Assembly: GCA_039027055.1 (NCBI GenBank)
Contig: JBCCLD010000148.1
Span: forward strand, 1 to 10,744
Length of the DNA: 10,744 bases
From: JBCBEX01 sp039027055
Lineage (GTDB): Bacteria; Bacteroidota; Rhodothermia; Rhodothermales; Rubricoccaceae
Direction: 5' to 3'
Part shown: positions 6,711 through 10,744 of the stretch, in pieces
Position numbering within the stretch: the first letter of the stretch is position 1
Layout of the letters: every line of letters begins with the position of its first letter
The notes under the pieces: generated by a model
The model's input: the letters and a program-made list of their open reading frames with translations, nothing else
Told to the model about the DNA's origin: nothing
Database searches by the model: none
Program-made: the position numbers and the translations under genes

Positions 6711-9700
6711 TTAGCGCGCCACGGTGACTTTGCGAGTCTGGACGCCCTGCTCTGCCTCCAGGCGCAGCACGTAGACGCCCGGCGCGATGTCCGGCGTCGG
6801 CCAGACCGCCTGCCACGTGCCCGCCGTCCGCGAAGCCGACGCCAGCACCGCGATTTCCCGGCCCAGCACGTCGTAGACGGTCAGCTGCACGAACGATGCC
6901 TCGGGCAGCGTGTAGGACACGTTCAGGTCGCCGGCGACGGGGTTCGGGTAGGGCGCGTCGAGGGCGAACGAGAGCGGCGTCGTGTCCGTCTCGGAGGCGA
7001 CGGCTCCTGGCGGCAGGACGAGCAGTTCGAAGCGCGGCGCGGCCGCGGCGCTCCGCAGCGAAACGCCTGCGCGGCTAGCGATGCCGAGACGTTCTCCCTC
7101 TGACGCAGCGGCGGCACCTCCCCCGCTGAGCTCGAACGCGTAGGCGTCGGTTTCGTCCAGGCTCACGCTCGCCCCCGTGACGCGGTCGGTGAGGAACACG
7201 CGCCAGCCCTCGGGCAACGTCGCCTGCGGCCAGGTGAGCGTGGCGGAACCCGCGACGCCGACGGCCTCCACGACGAGCGGAATCGTGTAGGCGTCGATCA
7301 TATCGAGCGGCCGGCCGTCCTGAGCGAGCAGGCGGGGGCCTGCCTCGGTCTCCTGCTCAAAAGCGAGCGCGACGTACGGGTAGGTGAGCGGGGTCAGCTT
7401 CTCGGCGTCCCACAGGCCAGCGCCCTCGACGGCGCCCTCGGCGAGGTAGAGCACGGCGGCCTGGTCGGTGCGCCGCAGCCCGCTGGTGGCATCGGTAGCG
7501 TCGAGGCGGAAGGCGACCAGCGGCGCGGCGGCCTCGCGCGACTGTGAGGTGCCACGTGCCGTGAGCGGCACCTCCAACGTGCCTGCTCCGGACGCCTGAT
7601 AGAATACGCCCTGCCAGACCGGCACCTCGTCGCTCGCTGTCGTCGTGGTGACGTAGCTCCCGACGCACTCCACCGTCGGCGAGGCGTCCGGCGTGCACTG
7701 CCACATCTGCCCGACGTTGCTGGCGAGCGTGGCGGTGCCGCTCCACGTGCCGATGCTCGACACGTCCAGGGTGGCTGCGAAGGGGTTGCCGAGGAGGTTC
7801 CAGCCATCGCCGTCCGCGTGCAGGGCGGGGACGTTGACCGCGGCGGACGGCTCGCTGCCCTCGAACGAGATCGTCATCGGGAGCGCGATGCTCTCGCTGT
7901 TGTTCGGGTCGCTTCCGTCGGGGTCGAGATCGTTGTCGTACAGGTACCAGAGGAAGCCCTGGCCAGACCCGATCGTCTCGCTCGACGCGGAGGGCGCGAC
8001 GAAGCCTGTGCCGTCGTAGCCAACGTAGAGGTTGGTAGCCGCCGTCGGGTAGGAGCCTGGCACGCCCTGGACGAGGTTTTGACCGGCGAGGTCCGCCACG
8101 GTCGTTGCGCCCTCGGGGGCGGCGAGCATGCGCCAGCCGAAGCCGTCCTGGAAGGTGTAGTCTGTGCCGAGGACGTTGAGCGTGATCGGCACCGTCGTGA
8201 GGGCTGTGCCCGTCCCGTTGGACGTGACCGTGATTGCGCCCGTATAGGTGCCCGCGCCCAGTCCGGTCGCATCGATGGAGACGGAGAAGTTGTCGGTGGT
8301 GACGTCGTCGGCCGCCCCATAGGCTGGAGCGGTGAACGAGAGCCACTCGGTGGTGGGCGTGAACTCGATGGCGAAGTTGTCCTTCGCGAAGCCATCGAGG
8401 TAGTCCAGAAGAAGACCCTTGGTGTTGTCTCCATTTTCGAGGCCGATGGTCACGCCGGTAAAGTCGTTGGCCGTCCCTTCGAGATCATCGTACTGGAACT
8501 CGATGGTGCCGTCACTGTGGAGGATGAGCTGAAAGGTGCCAAGCCGGCTTGTGCTGATGGACCCGCTGCCGAACACGCGCGCGATGTTGTCCCATTGCAC
8601 GATAAATCGCCCGTCCATCATGTCCTGGTAGTACATGCTGCTTGATGCCGTCGACCAGAGAAAGTGGTCTGCCCAGTAGGCCGCAATCACACCATCGGCC
8701 GCGGACAGGGACGGCAGAGGCTCCGGCGTCCGGGTGGCGCTGTTGAAACCCGTGTCGACGGTGACGAACCCGTTGTCGCTCACCCGAATCGAGGTGTAGC
8801 TGACCCCGAAGTAGGGAAAGGAGAACGGCAGCGACACGGTGGAGAGCACCTCATTGCTGTCGATGCCGCCGTAGAGCTGGGTGCCCGTGCCCGTGATGTC
8901 CGTGAAGCTCGCTGCGGGGCCGCCGACATCGTCGCTGGTGGCATAAGTGTAGTTGGCGGTACCTGCGGGCACCGAGCCGTCCTCCTGACGGGTGGCGGCC
9001 TCATAGTAGAGCGTCCCGTCGCCCGTGTTGGAGAGCATGACGCTGGCGGTCGTGCTCGTGCCCTCGGTCAAGCCGACCTCGATGGGTCCTCCCGTGGCGC
9101 TCAGGGTCGCTGCGACGGCGCTGCCTTTGAAGCTGGCGATCGTGTTGGCGCGCTGGTTGGTGACGCGGGCTACGTTGCGTAGGGCCTCATCGCCGGTGGC
9201 GTTGCCGTTGAAGGGCTGGTCGGGAGCCGAGAAGCGCTGGATGCGCGTGCAGAAGTTGCCCGGACACGCGTTGCTGTTGCTCCGCGAGTGCATGATGGTG
9301 CCGAAGTCGTTGGGGCCGTCGATGTAGCCGTGCCCGTAGACGAAGGGCGTCTCCGTGGGGTCGTTCGCGGTGTGGTGCCGCGCACCGACGTTGTGGCCGA
9401 GTTCGTGGCCGAAGGTGTAGTTGCCCGTTGCGCAGTCCCACGCGGTCACGGAGAAGGCGAAGGCGGTGTCCGACTCGATCCAGGCTAAGCCGCACGAGCT
9501 GCCGGTCCCACGCAGCAGCACGGCGAAGTCGCCGCCGAAGGTGTCGCGCAGCGTCTCGATGCCGTCGAACTTGGTATTGCTCCCCCCCTCGACGGTGAAG
9601 TCGTTGAGGTCGGTACCGAAGTCGGAGGAGTTGTCGTCGGTGGTCTCGTAGATGTGGACGAGCGAGAGGCTGGCGAGGATGCCGCTGGCCGTGTAGGCCG

Positions 9701-10463
9701 TGTTGGTCTCGTCGACGGCGAGCTGGGCGAGGGCCTCGATGTTCGCGGTGCCGCCCGCCTCGGACCGAGCCGAGGGTGTGTAGGCGACTACCACGCCAAT
9801 CGACGCGGCAGCCTGACGTGCGTTTCCTTGGCCATGGTGCTGACTTCGATGGCGGTCATCCTGGTGACTTTGGCGGTCATGCGACGAACGGCCCTGATGT
9901 GGAGGATGGGGAACGGGGTGCGCTTCGGACTGCTCAAGGGGCGCCGCATGGGTATGCTGGCCATGGGCTTCGAGGAACGCCTCGTAGTCAGCAGGGTGGT
10001 CGGGCGGGAACGCAGTCTCGTCCACCTCGATGAGCGCGTGGAGGCCGTTGCCGAGCGGGCGAAGCTGGTAGAGGCCGCGCGGCGTCCGGATCGACCCGGT
10101 GACGCCTTCGGCCCGGATGACCAAGTTGGCCGTCGTACGGTAGTCGGCGGTGTGGCCGAGCCACGAGGCATCGTTCGCAGCGCGGCGCGTCAGCACGGCC
10201 GCAGGCAGCACGATGGCTTCCCAGCCGAGGTCGAAGCGCGTTGCCGTCTCTGCTTCGATCGCATCGAGGCGCACGGTCACGAACGAGAAGCGCGCGGTCG
10301 TAGGCTGGGCTTCGAGGCGAGTCAGCGTGGCGGCCTGATCGGGGGCGAGGGCCGTCCGCTGCGTGGCGGCGGGAATGAGGGCGTTGGTTTGCGCCTGCGT
10401 GGGCGCGGCGGCGAGGCCAAGAAAAAGAACAAGGGCAAGCGTAGAGACGCGGTGCACAGACAT
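6711..10463 (-). CDS. Secreted reprolysin-like zinc metalloprotease with T9SS sorting domain
   Basis: Predicted 1250-residue extracellular protease that should cut peptide bonds using one zinc ion. The ATG at 10463 opens a signal peptide (cleavage after TQA, near residue 24); an in-frame GTG two codons upstream is less likely. Parts: a prodomain (25-165); a His-rich segment (167-210); a catalytic domain (about 220-447) with HELGHNVGARH, giving zinc ligands His353, His357 and His363, catalytic Glu354, and a Met-turn at GTIMH (Met391); a BACON-like domain (about 455-765; 'NTGDGTLYYEA' and 'TEWLSFTAP...GTYTGAITVTS') that appears split by an inserted beta domain with PFSFPYFG and VSDNGFVTVD; a beta-rich region beginning GWRMLAAPEG; and a T9SS type A sorting domain in the last 90 or so residues (PYPNPVAGD, VYDVLGREIAVL, PGVYVLRLE). 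The motif matches metallopeptidase family M12 (metzincins), common among T9SS cargo. Its substrate cannot be told. The gene is monocistronic as far as seen and has no Shine-Dalgarno site. Confidence 0.96.
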   Translation of the reverse strand: MSVHRVSTLALVLFLGLAAAPTQAQTNALIPAATQRTALAPDQAATLTRLEAQPTTARFSFVTVRLDAIEAETATRFDLGWEAIVLPAAVLTRRAANDASWLGHTADYRTTANLVIRAEGVTGSIRTPRGLYQLRPLGNGLHALIEVDETAFPPDHPADYEAFLEAHGQHTHAAPLEQSEAHPVPHPPHQGRSSHDRQSHQDDRHRSQHHGQGNARQAAASIGVVVAYTPSARSEAGGTANIEALAQLAVDETNTAYTASGILASLSLVHIYETTDDNSSDFGTDLNDFTVEGGSNTKFDGIETLRDTFGGDFAVLLRGTGSSCGLAWIESDTAFAFSVTAWDCATGNYTFGHELGHNVGARHHTANDPTETPFVYGHGYIDGPNDFGTIMHSRSNSNACPGNFCTRIQRFSAPDQPFNGNATGDEALRNVARVTNQRANTIASFKGSAVAATLSATGGPIEVGLTEGTSTTASVMLSNTGDGTLYYEAATRQEDGSVPAGTANYTYATSDDVGGPAASFTDITGTGTQLYGGIDSNEVLSTVSLPFSFPYFGVSYTSIRVSDNGFVTVDTGFNSATRTPEPLPSLSAADGVIAAYWADHFLWSTASSSMYYQDMMDGRFIVQWDNIARVFGSGSISTSRLGTFQLILHSDGTIEFQYDDLEGTANDFTGVTIGLENGDNTKGLLLDYLDGFAKDNFAIEFTPTTEWLSFTAPAYGAADDVTTDNFSVSIDATGLGAGTYTGAITVTSNGTGTALTTVPITLNVLGTDYTFQDGFGWRMLAAPEGATTVADLAGQNLVQGVPGSYPTAATNLYVGYDGTGFVAPSASSETIGSGQGFLWYLYDNDLDPDGSDPNNSESIALPMTISFEGSEPSAAVNVPALHADGDGWNLLGNPFAATLDVSSIGTWSGTATLASNVGQMWQCTPDASPTVECVGSYVTTTTASDEVPVWQGVFYQASGAGTLEVPLTARGTSQSREAAAPLVAFRLDATDATSGLRRTDQAAVLYLAEGAVEGAGLWDAEKLTPLTYPYVALAFEQETEAGPRLLAQDGRPLDMIDAYTIPLVVEAVGVAGSATLTWPQATLPEGWRVFLTDRVTGASVSLDETDAYAFELSGGGAAAASEGERLGIASRAGVSLRSAAAAPRFELLVLPPGAVASETDTTPLSFALDAPYPNPVAGDLNVSYTLPEASFVQLTVYDVLGREIAVLASASRTAGTWQAVWPTPDIAPGVYVLRLEAEQGVQTRKVTVAR
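9375..9407 (-). other. Zinc-binding active site HELGHNVGARH
   Basis: These 11 codons match the metzincin signature HExxHxxGxxH exactly. All three histidine ligands, the catalytic glutamate and the structural glycine are present, so the enzyme should be active. Four cysteines in the catalytic domain (residues 324, 344, 400 and 405) could form two disulfides, consistent with export. Confidence 0.95.
9834..9965 (-). other. Histidine-rich segment between prodomain and catalytic domain
   Basis: Eleven of 44 residues (167-210) are histidine, with Gln, Arg, Ser, Asp and Pro filling most of the rest and no hydrophobic core; examples are HGQHTH and RHRSQHHGQG. It lies just before the catalytic domain, where M12-type proteases are usually cut during activation. 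It could bind zinc or another metal, or be a flexible activation linker. The composition is seen directly; the role is inferred. Confidence 0.8.
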
Positions 10464-10498
10464 GGGCACGAGTGGCGGTGTGGGGGGAGACGTCTTGA

Positions 10499-10540
10499 GT
10501 GCGGCTGCATAAGCGCGGCTGCATAAGTGCGGCTACGTGG
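10499..10540. repeat. Three 14-nt tandem repeats in the protease leader
   Basis: The units are GTGCGGCTGCATAA (10499-10512), GCGCGGCTGCATAA (10513-10526) and GTGCGGCTACGTGG (10527-10540). The first two differ by one base and the third diverges at its end. They start 36 bp upstream of the protease ATG, in the likely 5' leader or promoter. They may be a protein-binding array or simple slippage. Confidence 0.75.
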
Positions 10541-10598
10541 CATGCATCCATGCAATATCTGTGCTCAAATGACTAGGGTCTCAGCCTAACTAGGGCGT

Positions 10599-10744
10599 GT
10601 GGGCAATCGGTCTGATCGGTGCTCACGGCCTCCGTTCGGCCTCCGCCCACCTCTACAGAATGGGGGGTCCACTCGTCACTCGATCCTACGGGATCGCGCT
10701 CCTCGTGCGCCTTTCGGAGACGCAAACGGCGTCTCGTGAGCACC
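10599..10744. repeat. Cluster of nested inverted repeats at the right edge
   Basis: An outer pair GGTGCTCAC (10618-10626) and GTGAGCACC (10736-10744) is a perfect 9-bp inverted repeat ending exactly at the last base. Inside are CGATCC/GGATCG (10681-10686, 10691-10696) and GAGACGC/GCGTCTC (10717-10723, 10729-10735), the latter abutting the outer arm. A competing pair GTGGGC/GCCCAC (10599-10604, 10645-10650) and a direct repeat CGGCCTCCG (10626-10634, 10637-10645) overlap the left arm. This could be a structured RNA, a dispersed intergenic repeat or a terminator region of a gene beyond the window. Confidence 0.55.

Larger units (their letters stand above)
10464..10744. other. Upstream region of the protease gene, no coding sequence
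   Basis: No gene is supported. Nearest the protease start the minus strand is C-rich, without a ribosome-binding site. Then come three 14-nt tandem repeats (10499-10540), the inverted pair TGCAT/ATGCA (10543-10547 and 10550-10554), two ACTAGGG copies (10572-10578, 10589-10595), and a cluster of inverted and direct repeats reaching the window edge. The protease promoter should lie here, but I cannot pick a convincing -33/-7 pair. Confidence 0.6.

Noticed and set aside
9654..10526. A 290-codon plus-strand frame opposite the protease N-terminus
   Set aside because: It is antisense to the signal peptide, prodomain and catalytic domain of the protease, and its Arg/Gly-rich translation looks non-coding.
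10618..10744. The outer inverted repeat read as the two ends of an insertion sequence
   Set aside because: Only about 109 bp separate the arms, there is no transposase, and no flanking target duplication can be seen because the window ends there.

Overview
The window is GC-rich DNA carrying three large genes for secreted proteins and one tRNA. All three proteins end in a type A sorting domain of the type IX secretion system (T9SS): a YPNP motif, then a 'V.DVLGR..' or 'YDLTGRRV' strand, then a 'G.Y..R....' strand. High GC, T9SS domains and starts without Shine-Dalgarno sequences point to a GC-rich Bacteroidota-group bacterium, most likely the Rhodothermota (relatives of Salinibacter, Rubricoccus or Rubrivirga). 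That placement is inferred from style, not from a marker gene.

Left part (1-1843): the 3' portion of a gene for a T9SS cargo protein of unknown function, cut by the window edge, followed by a textbook intrinsic terminator. A gene-free stretch of about 720 bp follows, containing a very AT-rich patch near 2141-2200. Centre (2563-6559): a second, much larger T9SS cargo protein. Its N-terminal domain is a paralogue of the first gene's protein. It adds five copies of a roughly 93-residue beta-type repeat, a CARDB-like domain, a long acidic low-complexity linker and the sorting domain, and its gene ends in a strong terminator.

Right part (6568-10744): a tRNA-Ala(CGC) gene and a gene for a secreted zinc metalloprotease (HExxHxxGxxH) both read leftward, so the protease converges on the central gene. 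The protease has an unusual histidine-rich segment just before its catalytic domain. The roughly 280 bp upstream of it hold a 14-nt tandem repeat and a cluster of nested inverted repeats that runs into the window edge.

All three proteins should cross the inner membrane by Sec, cross the outer membrane by T9SS, and end up on the surface or outside the cell. The two paralogues probably share an ancestral surface domain; the protease is a separate unit on the other strand. I found no defence system, mobile element, CRISPR array or biosynthetic cluster. The most unusual items are the paralogue pair with its repeat expansion, the histidine-rich protease segment, and the structured DNA at the right edge.
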